A program made the translations under genes and the position numbers. The notes beneath the pieces are model-generated. The model saw nothing but the letters and a program-made list of their open reading frames with translations, was not told the DNA's origin and did no database searches. 38,829 nucleotides of DNA from assembly GCA_002401885.1 (NCBI GenBank), contig NVUL01000013.1, forward strand, positions 8,717 through 47,545. Reading direction: 5' to 3'. Positions within the stretch are counted from its first letter, which is position 1, and each line of letters begins with the position of its first letter. Of the stretch, positions 18,084-26,671 are shown one piece after another. This DNA comes from SAR86 cluster bacterium (GTDB lineage Bacteria > Pseudomonadota > Gammaproteobacteria > Pseudomonadales > Pseudohongiellaceae).

Positions 18084-19604
18084 TCACTCTTGCACTAGTT
18101 GCTCTCCCAGCCCCTCGTAGTCCGCTATAGCAAGCCCCGCTGCCACGCTAGTGAATGGATCGTGCTCGATTACCTTGCCTGGGAATCGGGCTTCCAAGAT
18201 GCGCTTCACGGCGGGTATGAGCGAAGAGCCGCCGGTTCGAATCACAAGGTCAATATCACTGCTTTCTAATTCGACACGTTGTAGTAGGTCGGATATTGAT
18301 TGGCTGAATTTATCGAGCAGATCGCCGATCATTAGCTCAAACTGTTCACGACTTAGCTCGAATTCGATATCGAGTTCTGGTATGTCTAGCTTCGCTGAAT
18401 CCGCCTCAGAAAGCTCTGCCTTCAATTCTTTAATGCATTGAAAAACCAAGTAGCTGTAGTTGCTCTTAATCATATCGTAGAGGCGCTGAAACTTGATAGA
18501 AGCCTCGTCGCCGACGCTAATTCTCTTCATCAGTGGCGTGGTGAATTTATTTTGATTGAGCATGTAACTGATGGCCCAGTTCAGTAACAGGTCTTCATAT
18601 TCCTCAAATGGAAATAGCGTCTCTATCTCTCGATCTTCTCCTGCACGCTTCCAGCGTTCGCCTCTACCTAGAAGTGGAAACAATAGTTCCTTGAACATCA
18701 CCTGGTCGATGTGGTCTCCACCCAGGCCTATGCCGTGAGTAGCTATGACTTCGAAATCTGACTGCTCTCGGCGAATAACGCATAGGTCGAGTGTGCCTCC
18801 ACCAAAGTCAACAGCCAGCAGAACCTGAGATTGTGCCGAATGCTCTTGGTTTTCATGAAGATAGCTCAGGGCGGCGGCGATTGGCTCTGGGTAGTAGGAC
18901 TGATTGACGAATTCAGCATAGCCATAGGCTTCAGACAACATATCGAGTGCGGCCCGGTTTCGATTCTCAGCACTGCCCTCGAAATTTACTGGGTGCCCAA
19001 TACAGGCATGATCGGTAGCTGCTGAGGCTGATACCTCTTCCGGTATTTGTAGTTCAATACTTTTTCTTATTCTAAGCAGTAAGGGAGTGATGAGAGCGAC
19101 GAGCCGAAATGCCCGCTCGAATACCATCAGTCGAGGTGAGTCGGTGCTGCCTAGCAATCTTTTTATGCCTCTAAAGAGCCTGCCTTGTTGACCACCATCT
19201 ACGAAAGACTGTCCATATAAGGTTTGTGTATTGCCTTCTTCGGGCAGGCCCTTGTCACCGATCTGGCCTGTAGTGGTTCTGCTTTCGCCTAGGATCTCCG
19301 CACTCAATTCAACGGTTCTTCCTGTGTTGCTCTCTATGTAATGATTGATCGCGCCCTGGCCCGTACTGATCTTAAAGTCCTTATCGATATAGGTCGCGGA
19401 AGGCATGATTACTGAATGCCGCTCAAGTTGTACAAGGTGGACTTTAGTGCCATCGAATATCGCCGCGGCACTGTTGCTCGTGCCGTAGTCTATTCCGATG
19501 CCGATAGAGGGTCGCTTATTTGCTTGCGAAGCTCCACTTTGTTCCTCTAGAGAATCTTGATTTGGTATTTCGAAACCGGGGAGTGAGTTTTGATGATTTG
19601 GCAA
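18084..19604 (-). CDS. Hsp70-family protein, YegD-like
   Basis: An actin-fold ATPase of the Hsp70 superfamily, 506 residues, without a DnaK substrate-binding domain. The phosphate-1 loop is IGIDYGTSNSA (36-46), phosphate-2 is AVDFGGGTLDLCVI (264-277) and the adenosine motif is VIRTGGSSLIPAV near residue 460. The first ~33 residues are a hydrophilic extension absent from E. coli YegD. The start is a TTG with no clear ribosome-binding site, so the N-terminus is uncertain. No DnaJ or GrpE gene is nearby. The client and role of YegD-type proteins are not established. Confidence 0.87.
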   Translation of the reverse strand: MPNHQNSLPGFEIPNQDSLEEQSGASQANKRPSIGIGIDYGTSNSAAAIFDGTKVHLVQLERHSVIMPSATYIDKDFKISTGQGAINHYIESNTGRTVELSAEILGESRTTTGQIGDKGLPEEGNTQTLYGQSFVDGGQQGRLFRGIKRLLGSTDSPRLMVFERAFRLVALITPLLLRIRKSIELQIPEEVSASAATDHACIGHPVNFEGSAENRNRAALDMLSEAYGYAEFVNQSYYPEPIAAALSYLHENQEHSAQSQVLLAVDFGGGTLDLCVIRREQSDFEVIATHGIGLGGDHIDQVMFKELLFPLLGRGERWKRAGEDREIETLFPFEEYEDLLLNWAISYMLNQNKFTTPLMKRISVGDEASIKFQRLYDMIKSNYSYLVFQCIKELKAELSEADSAKLDIPELDIEFELSREQFELMIGDLLDKFSQSISDLLQRVELESSDIDLVIRTGGSSLIPAVKRILEARFPGKVIEHDPFTSVAAGLAIADYEGLGEQLVQE

Positions 19605-19728
19605 GGGGAGAAGCGAACCTATTTTTACTGAACGATTAGATAAAAACTTTCTAGCTGGAGTATCTTGAAAGGTCGCATGTTATATCATAGACGGGCCGTG
19701 ATTCGCCAGCTAAAAATCTTTGTGCAGT

Positions 19729-19754
19729 GGCCCGAGGGCGCCGAAACTCGGGCC
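19729..19754. repeat. GC-rich perfect hairpin in divergent spacer
   Basis: GGCCCGAG (19729-19736) and CTCGGGCC (19747-19754) form a perfect eight-base stem around a ten-base loop that itself starts with the palindrome GGCGCC. It lies between two divergent genes, not after one, and has no T-run, so it is not an ordinary terminator. Confidence 0.6.
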
Positions 19755-19836
19755 TAGAGCGAAATTGCGCTGCACCGGCTCAAGCGCGTCTTGGAGGTAT
19801 CTGCCGCCTAGGAATGGGAGTTGAATCTTAACGGAA

Positions 19837-19884
19837 CTTAACCTATGCTGCCTCGGTCAGATAGGGTTAAGAAAGCCCTATAAT
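19837..19884 (+). promoter_or_regulatory. Cyclophilin promoter region with nested inverted repeats
   Basis: A TATAAT at 19879-19884 lies 23 bases before the ATG, with AGGAG at 19897-19901 as ribosome-binding site. CTTAACC (19837-19843) is mirrored by GGTTAAG (19865-19871), and ATAGGG (19861-19866) is mirrored by CCCTAT (19876-19881), which overlaps the -10 box. The two pairs share bases, so only one can form at a time. The -35 match is poor. This looks like an operator but is unproven. Confidence 0.4.
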
Positions 19885-19906
19885 AGTCTTAGTTTCAGGA
19901 GTATCC

Positions 19907-20863
19907 ATGACCGCAGTTAGCCGGCGCAGCCTGGGGAAGAGATTCCTCAGCGCCTCAATCCGCATTGTCCTCTGTTTCGTCTTCGCCTATGTCCCATCAA
20001 CTCAGGCTGGGACCATTGTCCGTATCAGCACTGGCATTGGCGACTACTCAATTGAGTTATTGGATGATTCAGCTCCTGGTACAGTCCAGAATTTTTTGAA
20101 TTACGTCAATCGTAATGACTACAACGGCACCTATATCCATCGTGCCGTCGATAACTTCGTAGTGCAGGGTGGAGGTTATCGCTTTCGCCTGTTTGAAGGG
20201 CCCATAGACGTGCCGTCAGACCCGCCCATCCAGAATGAGTTTGGCGCCTCCAATACGCGTGGCACAGTAGCGATGGCCAAGATAGACGGAGACCCAGATA
20301 GTGCTACAAACCAGTGGTTCATCAATGTCGCCGACAATAGTGCTACGCTGGATACGAGCAATGGTGGCTTCACGGTCTTTGGAGTCGTACTAGGCGACGG
20401 GATGGTTACTGTTGATGAGATCGATGCCTTGCCATTCGTCTCTCTTGGTGCGAAGGCATCAAATGCGCCTCATATTACACCGACCTATACTGACCCTCGA
20501 GACTTCCTCTACATCAATGCTGAGGTAACACAGCGTTTTAGTTCGGCGCCACATGTTTTCGAGTCCGGGACCGGCTTGCTAATCACATCTGTGAGCATCG
20601 ATGCGGGAGCTGATCTGATCAGCATGAATTTTAATGTAGTGGCTTCCTCTCCGAATGTGGTTATCCGCGCAAATGCGGAGAGCGCGATTCCGCGCAGGGA
20701 TAGCTTTGAAGGAATCGCTGAGTATTCTACTGTAGATGGCCGCCTGCGAATTCCATCGTTGGAAGTAAATTTAAACGGGTCTATTTCTGTGGCGACGAAT
20801 GTTGTCTTTGTTCTCACCGATGCGGCAACTGCAAGCTTCACGCTGGAATCGTTCGATCAATAG
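19907..20863 (+). CDS. Exported cyclophilin-type peptidyl-prolyl isomerase with extra C-terminal domain
   Basis: Residues 1-34 form a Sec signal with a long basic start and cleavage near TQA-GT. A cyclophilin domain follows at about 36-185: IELLDDSAPGTVQNFLNYV, YNGTYIHRAVDNFVVQGGG and NQWFINVADN match the catalytic core of proline isomerases, so the enzyme probably assists folding in the periplasm. The last ~120 residues are a beta-rich domain I do not recognise. Total length is 318 against ~190 for PpiA. Start chosen by the AGGAG site. The next gene, an NSS transporter, begins 24 bases later and may be co-transcribed without functional link. Confidence 0.9.
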   Translation: MTAVSRRSLGKRFLSASIRIVLCFVFAYVPSTQAGTIVRISTGIGDYSIELLDDSAPGTVQNFLNYVNRNDYNGTYIHRAVDNFVVQGGGYRFRLFEGPIDVPSDPPIQNEFGASNTRGTVAMAKIDGDPDSATNQWFINVADNSATLDTSNGGFTVFGVVLGDGMVTVDEIDALPFVSLGAKASNAPHITPTYTDPRDFLYINAEVTQRFSSAPHVFESGTGLLITSVSIDAGADLISMNFNVVASSPNVVIRANAESAIPRRDSFEGIAEYSTVDGRLRIPSLEVNLNGSISVATNVVFVLTDAATASFTLESFDQ

Positions 20864-20887
20864 ATAATTCAAGGGGCATCCAGCATA

Positions 20888-22228
20888 GTGGCAGCTGCAC
20901 GCGGAGAATTTTCATCCAGATTTGGTTTTCTTATGGCCGCGTCGGGTTCGGCAGTCGGTCTCGGCAATATTTGGGGCTTCCCTACAAACACCGCGAGCAA
21001 CGGCGGTGCGGCGTTTCTTTTCGCTTATCTCGTCCTAGCCTTCGCTTTAGGCTATCCCGCGCTAATGGCTGAGCTCATTATTGGCCGGCATACGCGCTCT
21101 AACGCCGTGGCGGCATTGAAATCCATATCAAGCGGAAAGAAGAGCGAGTTCCTTGCCCTCGCTATTGGGTTTGTTGGCATACTGACAGTGAGTTTGATTC
21201 TCGCCTTTTACGCGATTGTTAGCGGCTGGATGATGGCATTCTTTCTAGACCCTCTCTCAAGAGTGTTAGGTTTGACGAGCCTGTCTCAGTGGCTGACAAC
21301 TGATACAGAAATTCGCAATGCACTCTTCGTCATTATCTTCATGATGCTGACTGTTCTTATTATTACTGCTGGCGTGAAGGATGGCATTGAAAAATGGGCA
21401 TCAAGACTAATGCCTTCGCTAGTCGGCATTCTTTTGTTACTAATACTGTATGTTTTTACGCTGCCGGGTGCGATGGATGGACTGCGTGCCTATCTAGTGC
21501 CAGATTTTTCGCGCGTCACTGATCCGCAATTATTAGTCAATGCAATGGGGCAGGCATTCTTCTCTCTCTCGCTCGGTGTCGGCACTATGTTGGTCTATGG
21601 CTCCTATATCAGCAAAGATGAAAACTTACCTGTCGTGGGTGGCCTCGTTGCATTGCTAGATGTGGGGATTGCAGTGCTAGCCGGATTGCTAATATTGCCG
21701 GCTATGTATGTGGCTCTGGAGAGTGGCGTTCAAATCTATGACGATGCCGGCGGACTAATTGCCGGTCCTGGCCTCATCGTTTCAGTGCTTCCTGCGTTAT
21801 TTAATAATATGGGCCCTATAGGATTGCTCGTAGCAGCAGCATTCTTTGCATTGATGACGATTGCCTCACTAACTTCTTCGATTTCGATGCTGGAGGTGCC
21901 GGTTGCTTATAGTGTTGAGAATAAGGGAATGCCTCGGCCAAAGGCTGCCATGATTGTAGGCACTATCATCACTTCGATCTCCTTAGTTATCGTGTTCAAT
22001 TTTGACCCCCTATTCGATATGGTTGTGAACTTCACCACCGAGCGAAGTCAGCCACTGTTGAGTCTTTTCATCTGCATTTTTGCTGCTTGGATATGGCGTC
22101 GAAATGAAATACTCGACGAGATCCGTCAAGGTAGTCCAGAGGCGGAGCTGGGTTTGTTCTGGAAAATCTGGCCCTTCTACGTCAAATTTATTTGCCCTCT
22201 GGCGATCCTCGCTGTTTATTTCCAGTAG
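20888..22228 (+). CDS. Sodium-dependent transporter, NSS (SNF) family
   Basis: A 446-residue inner-membrane symporter of the neurotransmitter:sodium family (LeuT fold). The hallmark GSAVGLGNIWGFP (20-32) forms the sodium and substrate site in helix 1. It has about eleven membrane helices, usual for bacterial members such as MhsT or TyT1. Members move amino acids or related compounds with Na+; the substrate here cannot be named. The start is GTG with AAGGGG upstream. A run of seven T follows the stop within a few bases, but I see only a weak stem before it. Confidence 0.9.
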   Translation: MAAARGEFSSRFGFLMAASGSAVGLGNIWGFPTNTASNGGAAFLFAYLVLAFALGYPALMAELIIGRHTRSNAVAALKSISSGKKSEFLALAIGFVGILTVSLILAFYAIVSGWMMAFFLDPLSRVLGLTSLSQWLTTDTEIRNALFVIIFMMLTVLIITAGVKDGIEKWASRLMPSLVGILLLLILYVFTLPGAMDGLRAYLVPDFSRVTDPQLLVNAMGQAFFSLSLGVGTMLVYGSYISKDENLPVVGGLVALLDVGIAVLAGLLILPAMYVALESGVQIYDDAGGLIAGPGLIVSVLPALFNNMGPIGLLVAAAFFALMTIASLTSSISMLEVPVAYSVENKGMPRPKAAMIVGTIITSISLVIVFNFDPLFDMVVNFTTERSQPLLSLFICIFAAWIWRRNEILDEIRQGSPEAELGLFWKIWPFYVKFICPLAILAVYFQ

Positions 22229-22304
22229 GCGTTTTTTTAGAACAGGCAGTATGCTAACGTAGGTTGAGAAGAGCCGTTAACTCTATCGACCAAGGAGAAT
22301 CGCC

Positions 22305-23159
22305 GTGCTGAAAATCCCCACACATTCGATCGAATCACTTGCCCTAAATCAAACCAGCAGAAGGCAATTCCTGCGACAGCTTTCACTGCTACCGGTGGGG
22401 CTGGGTATCGGTGTATTACCCGTTCTCTCCAATGCCGCTGATAACTCAGTGGCGGGTAGCGTGAAAGCGTTAACCTTCGACGTTTTCGGAACGGTTGTCG
22501 ACTGGCGCGGATCCATTATTCGCGAGGGTCAATTGCTTGCTGCGAAGAAGGGCTACAATGTCGACTGGGCAAGATTTGCGGATAGCTGGCGCTCAGGCTA
22601 TGGGCCCGCTATGAACAAAGTTCGCAGTGGCGAATTGCCTTGGACGAAGATCGACGATCTGCATCGCATGATTCTCGATGACTTAGTCGAGGAATACAGT
22701 TTGACTGGAATGAGTGAGGCGGAACTTGTTCAGTTCAACGAGGCATGGCACCGGCTTTCTCCTTGGCCTGATACAGTATCGGGATTGAACAAATTGAAGA
22801 GCAAATACGTGATCACCACGCTTTCCAATGGGAATGTCTCTTTGCTGACACACATGGCGAAGAATGGCGGGCTGCCATGGGACGCGATTCTCTCAGCGGA
22901 GTTGTCCGGACACTATAAACCTGACCCGGAGGCCTATCTGAAAGCTGCCGATCTGCTGAGCCTTAAACCGGAGCAAGTGATGATGGTCGCGGCTCATCCT
23001 GGGGACCTTCGTGCGGCAGCGCGCACCGGTCTTAAGACAGCCTATGTAATTCGTCCCTTAGAGCGTGGTCCAGGGCGACCTGTAAACAGAAACCCGGATG
23101 GCGAATTCGACTATACCGCAGAAGACTTCAATGATTTGGCCCGGCAACTAGGGGCTTGA
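22305..23159 (+). CDS. Haloacid dehalogenase type II-like HAD hydrolase with Tat signal
   Basis: A HAD-superfamily hydrolase most like L-2-haloacid dehalogenase. The nucleophile is Asp59 in TFDVFGTVVDWR; TLSNGN, the lysine in HYKPDPEAY and AAHPGDLRAA are the other family motifs. In front lies a twin-arginine signal: SRRQFL (18-23), then a hydrophobic run to about residue 40 and an Ala-rich cleavage site. Classical members are cytoplasmic, so export is unusual. The start is GTG with a perfect AAGGAG seven bases away. The stop overlaps the DUF2164 start (TGATG). Substrate unknown. Confidence 0.88.
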   Translation: MLKIPTHSIESLALNQTSRRQFLRQLSLLPVGLGIGVLPVLSNAADNSVAGSVKALTFDVFGTVVDWRGSIIREGQLLAAKKGYNVDWARFADSWRSGYGPAMNKVRSGELPWTKIDDLHRMILDDLVEEYSLTGMSEAELVQFNEAWHRLSPWPDTVSGLNKLKSKYVITTLSNGNVSLLTHMAKNGGLPWDAILSAELSGHYKPDPEAYLKAADLLSLKPEQVMMVAAHPGDLRAAARTGLKTAYVIRPLERGPGRPVNRNPDGEFDYTAEDFNDLARQLGA

Positions 23160-23407
23160 TGTTGACAGAAATTAAACTTGATAGCTCGGTTAAGGCCGAG
23201 GTGGTAACGAAGCTGCAAAAATACTTTGAAGACGAATTACAGCAAGAGATAGGGAGTTTCGACGCTGAGTTTCTGCTGGACTTCTTCTCTAAAGAAGTGG
23301 GTGGCTACTATTACAATCAGGGGCTGACTGATGCTCTCAAAAGCTTTGAGAGCAAGATGGAAGACGTGGGCGAGTCGATCTATCAATTGGAGAGGGAAAC
23401 TGGCTAA
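23159..23407 (+). CDS. DUF2164 family protein
   Basis: An 82-residue acidic cytoplasmic protein. The core LQKYFEDELQQEIGSFDAEFLLDFFSKEVG and YYYNQGLTDAL fit DUF2164 well. The function of the family is unknown. The ATG at 23159 overlaps the stop of the upstream HAD gene by one base, so the two are translationally coupled; a TTG at 23156 would add one residue. It converges on the sensor kinase gene with nine bases between the stop codons. Confidence 0.88.
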   Translation: MLTEIKLDSSVKAEVVTKLQKYFEDELQQEIGSFDAEFLLDFFSKEVGGYYYNQGLTDALKSFESKMEDVGESIYQLERETG

Positions 23408-23422
23408 GGGAGCCTCTTAGTC
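23402..23422. terminator. Possible bidirectional terminator between DUF2164 and kinase genes
   Basis: GGCTAAG (23402-23408) pairs with CTTAGTC (23416-23422), seven pairs including one G-U, around GGAGCCT. It spans both stop codons of two convergent genes. The T tract that follows is short, so activity is uncertain. Confidence 0.35.
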
Positions 23423-25411
23423 TTTAACCACGCGAAGTGGTAGTCGAATATGGAATTGGCTTCCATCATTTTTTTGTGATTCGAATGTGATCTCACCACC
23501 TAGTTTCTCTAGCATGCGTTTGACTATTACCAATCCGAGCCCTGTGCCCTGAGGGTCTTTCTCGAAATGTTCCTCTTCGCGAGAGAATTCCCGGAACAAT
23601 ACTTGCTGAAATTCTTCACTCATGCCGCGACCAGTGTCTTCAATGGATATTTCTATGCCCAGTCTGCGCTGAAAATAGATTGCCTTGTAAGACAGTAAGA
23701 TACTGCCTTTCTCCGTGAATCTAATCGCGTTGGTGATGATGTTAATCAATATATGTTGCAGGCGTGACTTATCGGTTTGTACCAACAAGTTTGCCGAAGT
23801 GAATTCAGTTTCTAGCTGAAGCCCTTTTTCCATAATCGAGGGCGACATCGTGTTTTGAATTTCGCCGAGGAATTGCGACATCTCTACTAACTCAAATTCG
23901 GGTTCGAAACTATCTGATTCCAGCTCTGCCATTTCCAACAGATCGTTTATCAGATTGTGCAGATGATCACTCTGCGTTATGACGGTCGTCATATGCTGTC
24001 TTGTTGAATCATCCAATTTATCTGCCTGCGTGGCCATTAGTCGTTTTGAATTGGCAAGAATCAAGTGGACCGGAGTTAGGAATTCTCTAGACACATTCCT
24101 CAAAAAGTCCCCCTTGGCTTTTGTCTCCATGCGAGCATCTATAAGTTCGTCACTCTTAGAGCGCACAAACTCAGCCATCGCCATCAGTAAGAATGCTATA
24201 GCGGCAACGGCAAGCGCCTGGCCAATTACCGGCGATGATGCAGCTCTCTCAATGATTTCGAATTTGTAAACTAGTAGCGAACTGTAGGCCAATATGATTA
24301 ATACCCATGATGTAACCAGATAGATAGCGGCCTTCGAGCCTTGAATCGCAGTGATCGATGCCATGATGAGAACCGCGAGAGCGACCAAGAGGCCAATCAC
24401 CATGAGGGGGATTACATTGTCACTGCTAATCTGATTAAGCGGGACTATTATGTAGTACAGGCCAAAAGGAACCATGGAATAGGTAAGAAACCGAAGCACT
24501 ATATTGATTGAGTCTCGATATGGATTTTCGAATTGTAGTGCTCGCCCGATCAAACAGAGACTGGCAAGCAAGCCGGTCGCTGAGATTAGAGATGCCTTGG
24601 TATTTACACTAACACTCTCAGGCCAGAACCAGATTCTGCCGAGACCTGTCTGAGTTAGCATAAAGATTGTTCCAGCCCCAAAAAACAAGGCGACGCCAAA
24701 GAAAAATGAGTCTCTGGTATAGCCAAAAAGAATTACCGTGATACCAAAGCAGAGTAAGAACATCGTTATCAATGCACCATTAAACACAAGGACGCTTTGT
24801 TGGCTTTCTGCCAATAGCGAAACGGTAGTAAGAGTTAGAGGGATCTCAACCCCTACTGACGAGACTGCGCGAAAAATAATTTTGTTGTATTGACCTTCCT
24901 CGGCAATCTCGAACGGTACTATTGGAAATCTGTAGGGGTAATCGAGTTGTGACATCGGGATAGTATCTCCGACTATGGAGGTGCGCACGACAGTGTCATC
25001 ATTTACGAAATAAAACTCGAGTCGATCCGTTACCGCGGAGTCCAAAGCAAGTACTAGATCTTCATCCAGCATGTTTTCGCCGCTGAGGACTATGGAGAAC
25101 CAATGTGCAGACTTGCTCATGCCCAAGGTGGGAATAGTTTGGGTAGATCGTTGCCATTCAATCGAGTCAGAGGTCATCTGTTCAATGGTGTATGCGCGCT
25201 CTGGGTCTTCAAAGTAATCAAGATAGGGGCCCAAATTCACTGGTAGTTGGTTCTGTGTGATATTGAGCTCAGCCGCGGAGGAAAATGAGACGGGCAGCAA
25301 CAAGAGCGCCAGTGCCAGAAACAGGCTAGCCGACGCAGGGCGTATCGATGAAAGCTTCTGTAGCAGATAGGTCAAGAAATTACTCGGTGTCTCATAAGCG
25401 TCTAAACGCAC
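23417..25411 (-). CDS. 7TMR-DISM sensor kinase with degenerate phospho-acceptor site
   Basis: A 664-residue receptor. A signal or first helix lies at ~28-46, an extracytoplasmic 7TMR-DISMED2-type beta domain at ~50-200, seven membrane helices at ~205-415, then DHp and HATPase_c domains. The ATPase boxes are intact: N-box NIITNAIRFT (557-566), DTGRGM (592-597) and GTGLGL (622-627). The H-box, normally SHExRTP, reads SREFLTP: Arg442 stands where the phospho-acceptor His should be. The bases are AGA, two or more changes from a His codon. There is no receiver domain and no response regulator next door. The start is GTG with GGGA upstream. Confidence 0.9.
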   Translation of the reverse strand: MRLDAYETPSNFLTYLLQKLSSIRPASASLFLALALLLLPVSFSSAAELNITQNQLPVNLGPYLDYFEDPERAYTIEQMTSDSIEWQRSTQTIPTLGMSKSAHWFSIVLSGENMLDEDLVLALDSAVTDRLEFYFVNDDTVVRTSIVGDTIPMSQLDYPYRFPIVPFEIAEEGQYNKIIFRAVSSVGVEIPLTLTTVSLLAESQQSVLVFNGALITMFLLCFGITVILFGYTRDSFFFGVALFFGAGTIFMLTQTGLGRIWFWPESVSVNTKASLISATGLLASLCLIGRALQFENPYRDSINIVLRFLTYSMVPFGLYYIIVPLNQISSDNVIPLMVIGLLVALAVLIMASITAIQGSKAAIYLVTSWVLIILAYSSLLVYKFEIIERAASSPVIGQALAVAAIAFLLMAMAEFVRSKSDELIDARMETKAKGDFLRNVSREFLTPVHLILANSKRLMATQADKLDDSTRQHMTTVITQSDHLHNLINDLLEMAELESDSFEPEFELVEMSQFLGEIQNTMSPSIMEKGLQLETEFTSANLLVQTDKSRLQHILINIITNAIRFTEKGSILLSYKAIYFQRRLGIEISIEDTGRGMSEEFQQVLFREFSREEEHFEKDPQGTGLGLVIVKRMLEKLGGEITFESQKNDGSQFHIRLPLRVVKD

Positions 25412-25610
25412 ATTTCCCGCTCATTATATGATAAGAAATCCCTAGATAGGGGGTAGAACGGGGGTATCTGGGGCAAGTTTCGGCAGATGTCATATAAAAT
25501 TGAGACGCAGTTGAAACTTTCGTACTATTTGTCGAAATAGCCCGTTATTAAAGCGGGGTTGGGTCGTTTTCTAGGGATGGATGGTATTCATGCGAGGGCT
25601 GTAGTGTTGA

Positions 25611-26657
25611 TTAGGCAAGCTGATGATTCTTGCCAGAATTAGCGCCGCTAAGGTGCAAGAGAAGCAAGCTGAGTTCGTCCCAGGGGTTCGCTTTGGACAG
25701 CCCCTTGATGCATTGGTCGATCAGGCGGCTATGGTTCAAGAGATTCCAAACACACTCCGTATCGAGTCGTGCTAACGCGGTAGCTACTGCCTGCTTTCGA
25801 TTGAACCAAACCCGGGCGGATTGAATGATAGCGTTGACCCCTTGTCCCTCGCGTTTCTTTTCTAGCATGGGCAGCAGCGTTCTCAATTCTCGACAGACTG
25901 CAGCCAAAATGATGAGAGGAAAAATGCCCTCGTTTTTTAGTCCAGTCAGCATTTTTTGCGCCCGGCCTACATCGCCCAATAGGGCGGCGTCTATTAATTG
26001 ATAGACGTTGTAGCGAGAACTATCTGCGACCACTTGCATAACAGTTTTAGCGTCAAGTCGTATGCTGTTTTCACCCGTATCTGAGGCAAGAAGTTTTAAC
26101 TTTTCGATTTCCTGCATGGCAGCGAGTAAGTTCCCCTCAACCTTGTCGACCAATAAATGGACTGCTTCGGTGTCTGCTTGAATTCCCTCGCGCAGAAGTC
26201 TTTGCTCTAGCCAGGAACTGAGGTTCTCTCTATTGATTGGCCAAATCTGCACGAAAGCACCATGTTTCTCGATTCCAGTGAACCACTTGGTTTTAAGCGT
26301 GGCGGCATCTAATTTCGGCCCGCTTAGCAATATGAGGTAGTCGGGATTGAGTTCACTAAGATAGTGTTGGATCGCTTTCTTGCCGGCGTCTTCCAATTTG
26401 GCAGTTGAAAGTCGCAGCTCTATGATTTTTTTCTCCGCGAATAAAGAAAGGTTGCCGGTCGACTGCAAAAACTGGCCCCAGTCGAAGCTCTTATCGACAT
26501 TGAGGACTTCTCTTTCTGTATATCCATTCTCTCTATACTGACTTCGAATCAGATCTGCAGCCTCTTGCATCAGCAGAGGTTCATCGCCGCTCAGCCAGTA
26601 CAATGGTAGATTGTGGCTAGCGAGGGTTCGGGAAAGTTGTTCTGGCTTTATTTTCAT
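25611..26657 (-). CDS. holA: DNA polymerase III delta subunit HolA
   Basis: The clamp-loader subunit that opens the beta sliding clamp. Length 348 fits the family (E. coli 343). The N-terminus reads LYWLSGDEPLLMQEAADLIR (17-36), typical of delta, and the C-terminal part has the collar-domain run of helices. Delta has no Walker motifs, as expected. It follows lptE after 14 bases in the conserved leuS-lptE-holA operon and is the last gene on its side of the variable slot. The spacer below it (25412-25610) contains no gene. Confidence 0.94.
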   Translation of the reverse strand: MKIKPEQLSRTLASHNLPLYWLSGDEPLLMQEAADLIRSQYRENGYTEREVLNVDKSFDWGQFLQSTGNLSLFAEKKIIELRLSTAKLEDAGKKAIQHYLSELNPDYLILLSGPKLDAATLKTKWFTGIEKHGAFVQIWPINRENLSSWLEQRLLREGIQADTEAVHLLVDKVEGNLLAAMQEIEKLKLLASDTGENSIRLDAKTVMQVVADSSRYNVYQLIDAALLGDVGRAQKMLTGLKNEGIFPLIILAAVCRELRTLLPMLEKKREGQGVNAIIQSARVWFNRKQAVATALARLDTECVWNLLNHSRLIDQCIKGLSKANPWDELSLLLLHLSGANSGKNHQLA

Positions 26658-26671
26658 AGCAACCAGGTATT

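Larger units (their letters stand above)
19605..19906. other. Divergent spacer between Hsp70-like and cyclophilin genes
   Basis: A 302-base region with no credible open frame. It holds a strong GC-rich hairpin (19729-19754), nested inverted repeats around the cyclophilin -10 box (19837-19884), and A/T-rich sequence near the Hsp70-like start. I see no sigma-32-like promoter facing the Hsp70-like gene. Confidence 0.6.

Noticed and set aside
22229..22304. T-run after the NSS transporter stop as a terminator
   Set aside because: Seven T are present, but I could pair only three or four bases before them.
25423..25428. TATAAT on the minus strand just before the sensor kinase start
   Set aside because: Transcription would begin only a few bases before the GTG and leave no room for the GGGA ribosome-binding site; no -35 partner was found.
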